From contig JAQWNW010000085.1 of NCBI GenBank assembly GCA_029246285.1, positions 1 through 35,799 of the forward strand: a stretch of DNA of 35,799 nucleotides. The letters run 5' to 3'. Below are positions 16,442 to 23,545 of the stretch, one piece after another (the first letter of the stretch is position 1; each line of letters starts with the position of its first letter). The notes beneath the pieces are model-generated. The model worked only from the letters and a program-made list of their open reading frames with translations, had not been told where the DNA came from and did no database searches. Source of the DNA: Paracoccaceae bacterium. GTDB taxonomy: Bacteria; Pseudomonadota; Alphaproteobacteria; Rhodobacterales; Rhodobacteraceae. Made by a program: the position numbers and the translations under genes.

Positions 16442-17955
16442 AAATAGTTAGCTTAAGTTCTAATTTTTTTTCAGTTAGCATTTGGACACTAGCCAGTAGA
16501 ATTCTTGGCTTTGTTAGAGATATATTGATGGCGGCCTTCCTTGGAACTGGGCCACTAGCCGAAGCATTTTTAGTAGCCTTTAGTCTTCCTAATATGTTCA
16601 GAAGATTTTTTGCTGAAGGTGCCTTAAATATGGCTTTCGTACCTTTATTCTCAAAAAAATTAGATGTTGATACAAAAGATGCCCACAGCTTCGCTAGTGA
16701 AACATTTGTAATCTTAGGAACAGGTTTATTGATACTGACAATATTGGCTCAAATATGCATGCCCGTTTTAGTTTTTTCTATGGCGAGTGGGTTTTATGGA
16801 GATGGGCGTTTTGACCAAGCTATTGATTTAGGAAGAATTACTTTTGCATACATTCTATTTATATCATTAGCAGCATTAATGAGCGGTATTTTAAATGCAT
16901 CAGGTAAATTTAAAACAGCTGCAGCCGCGCCGATTATTTTAAATATTATATTAATCCTATCAATGATTTGTGCAGATTTTTTAAAATTAGAAATCTCTCT
17001 AGCTTTGGCAATCGCCGTTCCAATTTCGGGTGTGTTACAATTATTCTTAGTATACCGTGCCGCTAGAAAAATTGGCTTCGAACTGAAATTCAGATTACCA
17101 AAATTAACCCCTGATATAAAAAAATTAATGATTATAGCCTTTCCTGCTGCTCTTGCAGGAGGAGTTGTCCAAATTAATCTTCTAGTTGGGCGTCAAATAG
17201 CAAGTGGAACAGAAGGGGCTATAGCTTGGCTTTCATACGCTGATAGATTATATCAACTTCCCCTAGGTGTTGTCGGAATTGCTGTCGGCATAGTTTTACT
17301 GCCAGACTTAAGCCGTCGCCTGATATCTAAAGATTTGGTTGGTGCGCAAAACGCATTTAACAAATCAACTGAATTTGCGCTAAATCTTACCATTCCAGCA
17401 TCACTTGCTCTAATACTGATACCTATAGAAATAATTACAACATTATTTGAAAGAGGTGAGTTTAACGCCTATGATACTGAGCAAACGGCAATTGCTCTCG
17501 CAATTTACGGAATTGGCCTTCCAGCTTTTGTATTACAAAAAGTGCTACAACCTATATATTTTGCCCGTGAAGACACAAAAACACCTTTTAGATTTGCATT
17601 GGTCGCAATGATATTGAACGCTCTCATTGCGATTGGTTTAGAGCCAAAAATTGGTTTTATCTCAGCAGCGATTGCTGCTTCAACGGCTGGTTGGTCAATG
17701 TTACTTTTACTCTGGTTTGGTACAAGAAAATTTAAAGGTGCTTTAAAATTCGATAGCAGATTCTATAAAAAGATACTCACTATTATCATTGCCAGTACAA
17801 TAATGTGTATCTGCATTTTATTCTCGAAGGAAAGTTTTAAACTTTATTTCAGCGATCCAAGTATGAAATACTTCGGGTTAATTTGTCTAACAAGTATCGG
17901 TCTTATTAGTTATTTTTTTAGCAGGTTTGTTCTTAATTTCCTATTTTTAAAATAA
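16438..17955 (+). CDS. murJ: Lipid II flippase MurJ
   Basis: An inner-membrane MOP-superfamily flippase that moves lipid II to the periplasmic face for peptidoglycan synthesis. It has 505 residues and many hydrophobic segments, consistent with the family's 14 helices. Conserved features are TLASRILGFVRDILMAAFLG at the N-terminus with its functional Arg residues, the FRRFFAEGALNMAFVPLF segment, and QLPLGVVGIAVGIVLLPDLSR in the middle. The ATG overlaps the glnD stop (ATGA). The glnD-murJ pair is common in Alphaproteobacteria. It converges on the rhomboid-like gene with a 21-base gap without a recognisable terminator. Confidence 0.95.
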   Translation: MKIVSLSSNFFSVSIWTLASRILGFVRDILMAAFLGTGPLAEAFLVAFSLPNMFRRFFAEGALNMAFVPLFSKKLDVDTKDAHSFASETFVILGTGLLILTILAQICMPVLVFSMASGFYGDGRFDQAIDLGRITFAYILFISLAALMSGILNASGKFKTAAAAPIILNIILILSMICADFLKLEISLALAIAVPISGVLQLFLVYRAARKIGFELKFRLPKLTPDIKKLMIIAFPAALAGGVVQINLLVGRQIASGTEGAIAWLSYADRLYQLPLGVVGIAVGIVLLPDLSRRLISKDLVGAQNAFNKSTEFALNLTIPASLALILIPIEIITTLFERGEFNAYDTEQTAIALAIYGIGLPAFVLQKVLQPIYFAREDTKTPFRFALVAMILNALIAIGLEPKIGFISAAIAASTAGWSMLLLLWFGTRKFKGALKFDSRFYKKILTIIIASTIMCICILFSKESFKLYFSDPSMKYFGLICLTSIGLISYFFSRFVLNFLFLK

Positions 17956-17976
17956 ATATATACACTATTAATCCTC

Positions 17977-18639
17977 TTAACTTTTTGTTTTAGGTCGTAT
18001 CAATGAAGCAAAGAGAAACCCCGTTAAGAAACCAAAAAGGTCTGCCACCCAATCATTAGAACCATTAAATACGACTTTAAATATTATTTGAATGCTTAGT
18101 AAGACAGCGATCAGGGTAAATGCATTAGCACTTCGGGCACCCAAAAATTTCATAGAGATCCATAGAAGATAAGTATATGCTCCAATCAAACCATAAATCG
18201 CCGGAAATGCTCCAACTAATGGAAACTGATCATTCAAAAGTAAGCCATAGAAAAAAGCACCACAAAACGATGAAGATATAATTAAGATTAAAAATAAGAA
18301 ACCATTATAAACTTCACATACCATTTTTCCCAAAGCTAAAAACATCACTATCGCAATAACGGTTTGCAAAAAATTAAAATGAATGAAGGGAAAAGTAAGA
18401 TATCTGAATAAAAATGACCATTTAAAAGTCAGATTATTAATCATCCAATCCTGTAAGGACCCAAAAAATGCATAATTAACAATGACATTGTTTCTCGTAA
18501 TTTCATTTAAAAAACTTGATAGAAGACCAACCTCCACAATTTGAAAAATAATTTCCACTAAAACGAGTAATAGCGTGATGACCAAAATAACTGGTGGTAA
18601 TGGGTTTATTAACGGACTATTTACGTTATTGTGTGCCAT
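17977..18639 (-). CDS. Rhomboid-like membrane protein, predicted catalytically inactive
   Basis: A 220-residue protein with about six hydrophobic helices arranged like a bacterial rhomboid. The helix that should carry the catalytic GxSG reads LVGAFPAIYGLIGAYTYLL (G144-A-F-P), so the Ser is Phe and the next Gly is Pro. The helix that should carry the catalytic His reads NDWVADLFGFLTGFL, with Asp201 at the His position. Both catalytic residues are therefore missing while the surrounding glycine helix-packing pattern is kept, suggesting a pseudoprotease that binds membrane proteins without cutting. The residue numbers count from an in-frame TTG at 18642, one codon upstream; the ATG at 18639 is preferred here. 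It is divergent from trpS. The substrate or partner is unknown. Confidence 0.75.
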   Translation of the reverse strand: MAHNNVNSPLINPLPPVILVITLLLVLVEIIFQIVEVGLLSSFLNEITRNNVIVNYAFFGSLQDWMINNLTFKWSFLFRYLTFPFIHFNFLQTVIAIVMFLALGKMVCEVYNGFLFLILIISSSFCGAFFYGLLLNDQFPLVGAFPAIYGLIGAYTYLLWISMKFLGARSANAFTLIAVLLSIQIIFKVVFNGSNDWVADLFGFLTGFLFASLIRPKTKS

Positions 18640-18720
18640 CAATAAGCAACCTCTTTAAACCTGATCTAACAAACGTTGAATAGTAACAGATAAAACTCAA
18701 AAAGTAAGGTGGGAAAAATC

Positions 18721-19752
18721 TTGAAACCAAATATGAACAATGCTCAGACCAGTCGGGTTTTTTCTGGTATACAGCCAACTGGAAATCTAACTTTAGGAAA
18801 CTATTTAGGAGCTGTGAAAAGATTTGTTGAAATGCAAAACAGTGGCATTGAAACTATTTACTGTATGGTAGACTTACACGCTATAACAACTTGGCAAAAT
18901 CCTTCAGAGTTAAAGGCGGCAACTCGAGAACTAGCGGCAGGCTTTATCGCTTCAGGATTAGACCCAGAAAAATCAATCCTTTTTAACCAGTCACAAGTAG
19001 GAGCCCATTCTGAGTTGGGTTGGGTGTTTAATTGTATTGCTAGGATGGGTTGGTTAAATCGAATGACACAGTTTAAAGACAAAGCTGGCAAAAATCGTGA
19101 GAATGCAAGCGTTGGATTGTTTGCCTATCCCACATTAATGGCTGCAGACATTCTCGTTTACCATGCAACTCACGTCCCTGTGGGGGAAGACCAAAAACAA
19201 CATCTTGAACTTACAAGAGATATTGCCACAAAATTTAACAATGATTTTGATGTAAACTTTTTCCCTATCACCGAGCCAGTTATTGAAGGGGTGGCCACGC
19301 GGGTGATGTCACTAAGAGACGGAACCAAAAAAATGTCCAAATCAGACGCCTCGGATATGAGCCGCATAAATTTAACAGATAGTGCTGAGTTGATTTCAAA
19401 AAAAATTAAGAAAGCAAAAACAGATCCAGATCCGCTACCCAGTGAGGTGGAAGGTTTGAACAATAGGCCAGAAGCTAAGAATTTAGTTAATATATATTCT
19501 GGCCTTTCTGGATTAAGCCCCCAAGTCATTTTATCTGAAAATGGAGGTCGAGATTTCTCTAAGTTTAAGCCAGACCTAGCAGAGCTAGCTGTGTCTATAC
19601 TAACTCCGATATCAAATGAAATGACCCACTTAATGAAAGAACCCGATCAAATTGACAAAATTTTGGGAAATGGTGCAGCAAAAGCCGCAAAAATTGCAAA
19701 CCCAATATTAGAGCAAACTTATGATATAGTTGGATTAATCAGGAGTAAATGA
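18721..19752 (+). CDS. trpS: Tryptophanyl-tRNA synthetase
   Basis: A cytosolic class Ic synthetase that charges tRNA-Trp. It has 343 residues from the chosen start. Signatures: [17 protein letters not shown] (HIGH-equivalent TGNLTLGN at 20-27), [39 protein letters not shown], and [11 protein letters not shown] near residue 200 as the KMSKS loop. A GTG at 18709 would add four residues, but AAGGTGGGA (18706-18714) is an obvious Shine-Dalgarno that would then lie across that start; it is well spaced for the TTG at 18721. An ATG at 18733 lacks a ribosome site. It is a single-gene unit, divergent from the rhomboid-like gene. Confidence 0.96.
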   Translation: MKPNMNNAQTSRVFSGIQPTGNLTLGNYLGAVKRFVEMQNSGIETIYCMVDLHAITTWQNPSELKAATRELAAGFIASGLDPEKSILFNQSQVGAHSELGWVFNCIARMGWLNRMTQFKDKAGKNRENASVGLFAYPTLMAADILVYHATHVPVGEDQKQHLELTRDIATKFNNDFDVNFFPITEPVIEGVATRVMSLRDGTKKMSKSDASDMSRINLTDSAELISKKIKKAKTDPDPLPSEVEGLNNRPEAKNLVNIYSGLSGLSPQVILSENGGRDFSKFKPDLAELAVSILTPISNEMTHLMKEPDQIDKILGNGAAKAAKIANPILEQTYDIVGLIRSK

Positions 19753-19823
19753 TCTCGAATTAATTTAAACTGAACTTTTTTGCTTCACATTCGTTAGTAT
19801 TATTTTTTATTTGGAGAATTTTG

Positions 19824-20690
19824 ATGGCTACTGGATCTAATATTTATACATTTTTCAAGGATGAATGGCATATCGGGAATATTCCAATAATGAATGCCGC
19901 TGATCATGCCTCATGGTTAGGGTCAAGTGTCTTTGATGGGGCTCGTTATTTTGAAGGAATGGCCCCAGACTTACTCGCTCATTGTCAGCGATTAAACAGT
20001 TCTGCTTCAGTTATGGGATTAACATCACCCTACACGGCAGTTGAAATCAATGACATTATTTTAGAAGGTTTAAAATTTTACAGTGAAAATTCGGCAGTGT
20101 ATATTCGGCCGATGTGTTGGGGTGTCGGAAATGGCTTTTCCACCATCGTTCCTGATAGCGAAGATATTGGCTTTTGTATTTGTTTGGAAGAAATTCCAAT
20201 GCCGTCGATCACAGACTCAACAACCTTAACACGAACAAGATTTCATAGGCCTATTATCGCAGATAATCTTTGCAACGCAAAAGCGGGCTGCTTATATCCG
20301 AACAATGCAAGGATGTTAAAAGAAGCACGTGATAAGGGTTTTCAAAATGCTCTCGTTGCAGATGCTATGGGAAATGTTGCTGAGACTGCAACGGCAAACG
20401 TATTCTTAGTAAAAGATAAGGAGATTTTTACCCCAATTGCCAATGGTACGTTCTTAGCGGGAATCACAAGAGCAAGGCACATTGAGAACCTCAAAGCGGA
20501 TGGGTTTAATGTAACAGAATGTATTCTAACATTTGAAGAATTTGAAAAGGCTGATGAGATATTCTTATCCGGCAACATGGCTAAAATCACTCCTGTCACA
20601 AAATTTAATAGTAAAACCTATTCAATTGGCCCTATCACAAAAACTGCCCAATCTCTTTATTGGGACTGGGCCAATTCAACCAAGCTATAG
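19824..20690 (+). CDS. ilvE: Class IV PLP-dependent aminotransferase, branched-chain amino acid type
   Basis: Transfers amino groups between branched-chain amino acids and 2-oxoglutarate. It has 288 residues and the fold-type IV pattern: HASWLGSSVFDGARYFEG near the N-terminus, YIRPMCWGVG, the probable PLP-binding Lys153 in CNAKAGCLYPNNARML, then NALVADAMGNVAETATANVF, FLAGITRARHIENL and ADEIFLSGNMAKITPV. The ATG at 19824 has GGAGAA 7 bases upstream; a TTG one codon earlier is less likely. D-amino-acid and 4-amino-4-deoxychorismate enzymes share this fold, so the branched-chain assignment is probable, not certain. It is a single gene between trpS and the nfu operon. Confidence 0.85.
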   Translation: MATGSNIYTFFKDEWHIGNIPIMNAADHASWLGSSVFDGARYFEGMAPDLLAHCQRLNSSASVMGLTSPYTAVEINDIILEGLKFYSENSAVYIRPMCWGVGNGFSTIVPDSEDIGFCICLEEIPMPSITDSTTLTRTRFHRPIIADNLCNAKAGCLYPNNARMLKEARDKGFQNALVADAMGNVAETATANVFLVKDKEIFTPIANGTFLAGITRARHIENLKADGFNVTECILTFEEFEKADEIFLSGNMAKITPVTKFNSKTYSIGPITKTAQSLYWDWANSTKL

Positions 20691-20720
20691 TAACAGGCTT
20701 CCTTGAAGCAAAAAGCAATC

Positions 20721-20737
20721 TTTAGAATAATTCTAAA
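20721..20737. promoter_or_regulatory. Irr-type iron control element (ICE) upstream of nfu
   Basis: TTTAGAATAATTCTAAA, a perfect palindrome with 8-base arms around one base. It fits the TTTAGAA-N3-TTCTAAA pattern that I recall for the Irr-binding ICE box in Alphaproteobacteria. It ends two bases before the -35 hexamer of nfu, where a bound Irr would be expected to affect initiation. Fe-S assembly genes are known Irr targets. Confidence 0.7.
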
Positions 20738-20739
20738 AC

Positions 20740-20770
20740 TTGACATTTTACCACCACGGGCTGATATATA
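20740..20770 (+). promoter_or_regulatory. Sigma-70 promoter of nfu-tsaB-rimI
   Basis: A perfect -35 TTGACA at 20740-20745, followed by GATATA at 20763 (17-base spacer) or TATATA at 20765-20770 (19-base spacer). The nfu ATG is at 20792, behind the ribosome site AGAGGAAAGGA (20774-20784). Confidence 0.65.
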
Positions 20771-20791
20771 TAAAAGAGGAAAGGAAAAATC

Positions 20792-21355
20792 ATGTTTATC
20801 CAGACTGAGTCAACACCCAACCCAGCCACACTAAAATTTTTACCAGGTCAAGCCGTTATGGAAACAGGAACTGCAGACTTTCCTACTATGGAAGCAAGTC
20901 AAAAATCTCCTTTAGCGCGCAGACTTTTTGAGATTTCTGGAGTAACCGGTGTTTTCTTTGGCCCTGATTTTATAACTGTTACGAAAAATGATGGCAATGA
21001 TTGGGACCACATAAAGCCACCTGTTTTAGGGGCCATAATGGAACATTTTATATCAGGCCAAAAATTGATAGAGGGTGATGAGAAAGCTGCTGGTGGCCAT
21101 GTAGAACACGAAGGGCCTGACTCTGAAATTATTGATCAAATTAAAGATCTTTTAGATACCAGGGTGCGACCTGCGGTTGCCCAAGATGGTGGTGATATTA
21201 CTTTTCATGGCTTTGACAGAGGTATCGTTTATTTGCATATGCAGGGAGCATGTGCAGGCTGTCCATCTTCTACAATAACTCTTAAAATGGGTATTGAGAA
21301 CTTATTGAGACATTATATCCCAGAAGTGGTAGAAGTGCGACCAGTTGCAGCCTAA
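20792..21355 (+). CDS. nfu: NifU-like Fe-S cluster scaffold/carrier protein (Nfu)
   Basis: Carries Fe-S clusters to apoproteins in the cytoplasm. It has 187 residues in two domains. The N-terminal Nfu_N domain (about 1-88) opens with MFIQTESTPNPATLKFLPG and contains SPLARRLFEISGVTGVFFG. The C-terminal NifU domain (about 112-187) has VRPAVAQDGGDITFHGF and the cluster-binding CxxC (Cys154-Ala-Gly-Cys157) in GACAGCPSSTITLK. The ATG follows a strong ribosome site, and the upstream region has both a clear promoter and an ICE box, suggesting iron-responsive control. The 3' end overlaps tsaB by 11 bases. Confidence 0.95.
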   Translation: MFIQTESTPNPATLKFLPGQAVMETGTADFPTMEASQKSPLARRLFEISGVTGVFFGPDFITVTKNDGNDWDHIKPPVLGAIMEHFISGQKLIEGDEKAAGGHVEHEGPDSEIIDQIKDLLDTRVRPAVAQDGGDITFHGFDRGIVYLHMQGACAGCPSSTITLKMGIENLLRHYIPEVVEVRPVAA

Positions 21356-21989
21356 ATCCATTTCATTAGGCCTTGATACATCTACGTCAAACTGCGAAAT
21401 TTCTATAGTTTCCGGATCAGATATATTAATTGAAATAAATAAAAATATAGAAAAAAAACACGCAGAAACCGTCATGGTACTGGCACAAAAAGCCCTTAAT
21501 TCAGTTCAGCTCGACTGGACTGATTTAGATGTTATCGGTGTTGGGGTGGGTCCAGGTAACTTCACTGGAATTCGAATATCAGTAGCAGCGGTTCGCGGAC
21601 TTTCATTCGCCCTAAAAATCCCAGCTTTTGGCATCAAGCGCTATGAAGCATTTTGTTATGAGCAAAACAAAGACCTTTTGTGTTCCATTAATGCACCCAA
21701 CGGAAACGTTTATACGGTTAGATACTCTAAAGGAGGCTTTGGATCATGTTCTTTGAATAATTTAGACTCCTTAACCGTCCCCAATTGTGAAAATATTATT
21801 GGAGATCAATCCGAAAAGATATCGAAAAAACTCAATTTAAAAGAAGAAAAGCAAATATATTGGCCTTCCACTTCAATTGCCAAAATTGCACAGGAGATGC
21901 CAATTGAAAAATCTCCTCCTAAACCATTCTACCCAAGTGCAACCATCTACGGCGCACCAGACGATTTAAACTCCAAATACACGTCATGA
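21345..21989 (+). CDS. tsaB: tRNA threonylcarbamoyladenosine biosynthesis protein TsaB
   Basis: A non-catalytic partner of TsaD in making t6A37 on ANN-reading tRNAs. It has 214 residues with the ASKHA fold: LGLDTSTSNCEISI at the start, HAETVMVLAQKAL, and the signature VGVGPGNFTGIRISVAAVRGL. The only usable start is a TTG at 21345 inside the last codons of nfu, giving an 11-base overlap; no in-frame ATG or GTG occurs near the first beta strand. Translation is probably coupled to nfu. It overlaps rimI in ATGA. Nfu-TsaB-RimI clustering is familiar in Alphaproteobacteria. Confidence 0.93.
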   Translation: MQPKSISLGLDTSTSNCEISIVSGSDILIEINKNIEKKHAETVMVLAQKALNSVQLDWTDLDVIGVGVGPGNFTGIRISVAAVRGLSFALKIPAFGIKRYEAFCYEQNKDLLCSINAPNGNVYTVRYSKGGFGSCSLNNLDSLTVPNCENIIGDQSEKISKKLNLKEEKQIYWPSTSIAKIAQEMPIEKSPPKPFYPSATIYGAPDDLNSKYTS

Positions 21990-22408
21990 GCCCGGAAAAA
22001 ATGGCAAACTTACATTTGATTTGTATGCCTGAATATTCTAGCTGGACGGCAAAGTATTATGGAGAGCTTTTAAGGTCAAAAAATCATATTTTTGAAATAT
22101 CAAAAGCTGGGTTTGGTTGTGCAAGATTAATAAAAAATGAGGCAGAAATTCTAATTCTACTGGTTGATCCTAATTTTCAAAAATCTGGGTATGCTAATTC
22201 GATTTTAGAGAATCTTCATACGAAATTAGTAAACTTAAAGTGTGATAAAATTTTCTTAGAAGTTGCAGAATTAAATATAGCGGCGAGAAACCTTTATCTG
22301 AAAAATAACTACAGTCAGATTGCTAGACGACCAAATTATTATTCTCTTAAAAATGGAAAAAAAAGTGATGGATTAGTTTTTGAAATTAAATTTCCATTAA
22401 AAGTATAA
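21986..22408 (+). CDS. rimI: GNAT acetyltransferase, RimI type
   Basis: A 140-residue GNAT-fold N-acetyltransferase. The acetyl-CoA region is ILILLVDPNFQKSGYANSILENL, where the usual R/Q-x-x-G-x-G/A loop appears as QKSGYA, followed by FLEVAELNIAARNLYLKNNYSQIARRPNYY, the standard RimI C-terminus. RimI acetylates the N-terminus of ribosomal protein S18 in E. coli; adjacency to tsaB is the classical arrangement. Two starts are possible: the ATG at 21986, coupled to the tsaB stop (ATGA), or the ATG at 22001, preceded by GGAAA. The first is given. It is the last gene of the nfu unit. Confidence 0.88.
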   Translation: MSPEKMANLHLICMPEYSSWTAKYYGELLRSKNHIFEISKAGFGCARLIKNEAEILILLVDPNFQKSGYANSILENLHTKLVNLKCDKIFLEVAELNIAARNLYLKNNYSQIARRPNYYSLKNGKKSDGLVFEIKFPLKV

Positions 22409-22479
22409 CAATATTACCAAATAAAATGAAAATAATAATCATAAATTAAAAAACTATCAGTCGAATCATTGCCAATTTA

Positions 22480-22540
22480 CCCAGAAACCTGTCACATAGA
22501 GGCACTGGGCATCTGCCCAAATTTCTAACACCTGGGAGAA
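22480..22540 (+). promoter_or_regulatory. Structured leader of the BMP transporter operon with competing hairpins
   Basis: CCCAG (22480-22484) can pair with CTGGG (22505-22509), enclosing a CCT/AGG inner stem. TGGGC (22506-22510) can instead pair with GCCCA (22515-22519) across an ATCT loop. A second CTGGG (22532-22536) is the ribosome binding site of the binding-protein gene and can pair with CCCAG, or partly with CCCA (22516-22519). These pairings exclude one another, as in a translational riboswitch or thermosensor. I match it to no known class. Confidence 0.4.
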
Positions 22541-22546
22541 TATAAT

Positions 22547-23533
22547 ATGACATTGATTAAAACTATCATTAGCGCTTCCGCAGCATTAATTGCGAGCGCA
22601 GCAATGGTTGTCGCAGATCCTGCACTAATTTATGATTTAGGCGGAAAATTCGATAAATCATTCAATGAAGCAGCCTACGAAGGCGCCGAGAAGTGGAAAG
22701 CTGAAACTGGCGGCAATTATAATGAAATTGAACTGCAAAATGAAGCTCAAAGAGAACAAGCTCTGCGTCGTTTTGCGGAAAATGGAAATAACCCAATCGT
22801 AATGGCGGGTTTTTCATTTGCTTCGTCACTATCTGAAGTTGCTCCTGATTTTCCAGAAACTAAATTTGTTATCATCGACATGGTCGTGGATGCTCCAAAC
22901 GTGCGCTCAACAGTTTTTAAAGAGGAAGAGGGCTCATATTTAGTGGGAATGATGGCTGCAATGTCTGCTGACAAAGCAATAGGGTTCGTTGGCGGAATGG
23001 ATATACCCCTAATTCGTCGTTTTGCATGTGGATATGTTTTGGGAGCAAGATCAGTTAACCCAAATATTGAAATTTTACAAAATTACACAGGAACAACCTA
23101 CCATGCATGGAACGATCCAATTAAGGGTGGCGAGCTGACAAAAGCTCAAATCGCACAAGGTGCTGACGTTGTTTATCACGCAGCAGGTGGAACTGGCATA
23201 GGTGTACTGCAAGCTGCAGCAGATGCTGGAAAATTAGGTATTGGCGTTGATAAAAACCAAAACCATCTTCAATCGGGATCAGTCTTAACTTCAATGATTA
23301 AGAGAGTTGACTTAGCCGTATATAATGCATTTACCGATGGAGCAGATCTAACTACTGGTTTTGAAGTTATGGGTCTGTCCAACGATGGTGTCGGTTATGC
23401 CATGGATTCTCATAACGCAAGCTTAGTATCTGCTGATATGCAAGCCGCTGTTGAGGCCGCTAAAGCTAAGATTATTGCTGGTGAGATTCAGATTCATGAT
23501 GCGCTAACAGATAATTCTTGCCCGGCAAGTTAA
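22547..23533 (+). CDS. BMP family ABC transporter substrate-binding protein (nucleoside/purine type)
   Basis: The periplasmic binding protein of the following ABC importer. It has 328 residues. Residues 1-23 are a signal peptide (TLIKTIISASAALIASAAMVV then A) with no lipobox Cys, so it is soluble. The mature protein begins DPALIYDLGGKFDKSFNEAA, the hallmark of the BMP/PnrA-like family, and continues with VIIDMVVDAPNVRSTVFKEE, AIGFVGGMDIPLIRRFACGY and VVYHAAGGTGIGVLQAA. Characterised relatives bind purine nucleosides, so nucleoside uptake is the likely role; the exact ligand is inferred. GGGAGA precedes the ATG and lies inside a possible regulatory hairpin. A GC-rich hairpin follows in the next gene. 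Confidence 0.92.
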   Translation: MTLIKTIISASAALIASAAMVVADPALIYDLGGKFDKSFNEAAYEGAEKWKAETGGNYNEIELQNEAQREQALRRFAENGNNPIVMAGFSFASSLSEVAPDFPETKFVIIDMVVDAPNVRSTVFKEEEGSYLVGMMAAMSADKAIGFVGGMDIPLIRRFACGYVLGARSVNPNIEILQNYTGTTYHAWNDPIKGGELTKAQIAQGADVVYHAAGGTGIGVLQAAADAGKLGIGVDKNQNHLQSGSVLTSMIKRVDLAVYNAFTDGADLTTGFEVMGLSNDGVGYAMDSHNASLVSADMQAAVEAAKAKIIAGEIQIHDALTDNSCPAS

Positions 23534-23545
23534 GGAAAGACAAAA

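Noticed and set aside
20697-20709. Small hairpin GCTTC-CTT-GAAGC after the aminotransferase gene
   Set aside because: A five-base stem followed by A residues, not a T-run, so there is no support for a terminator.
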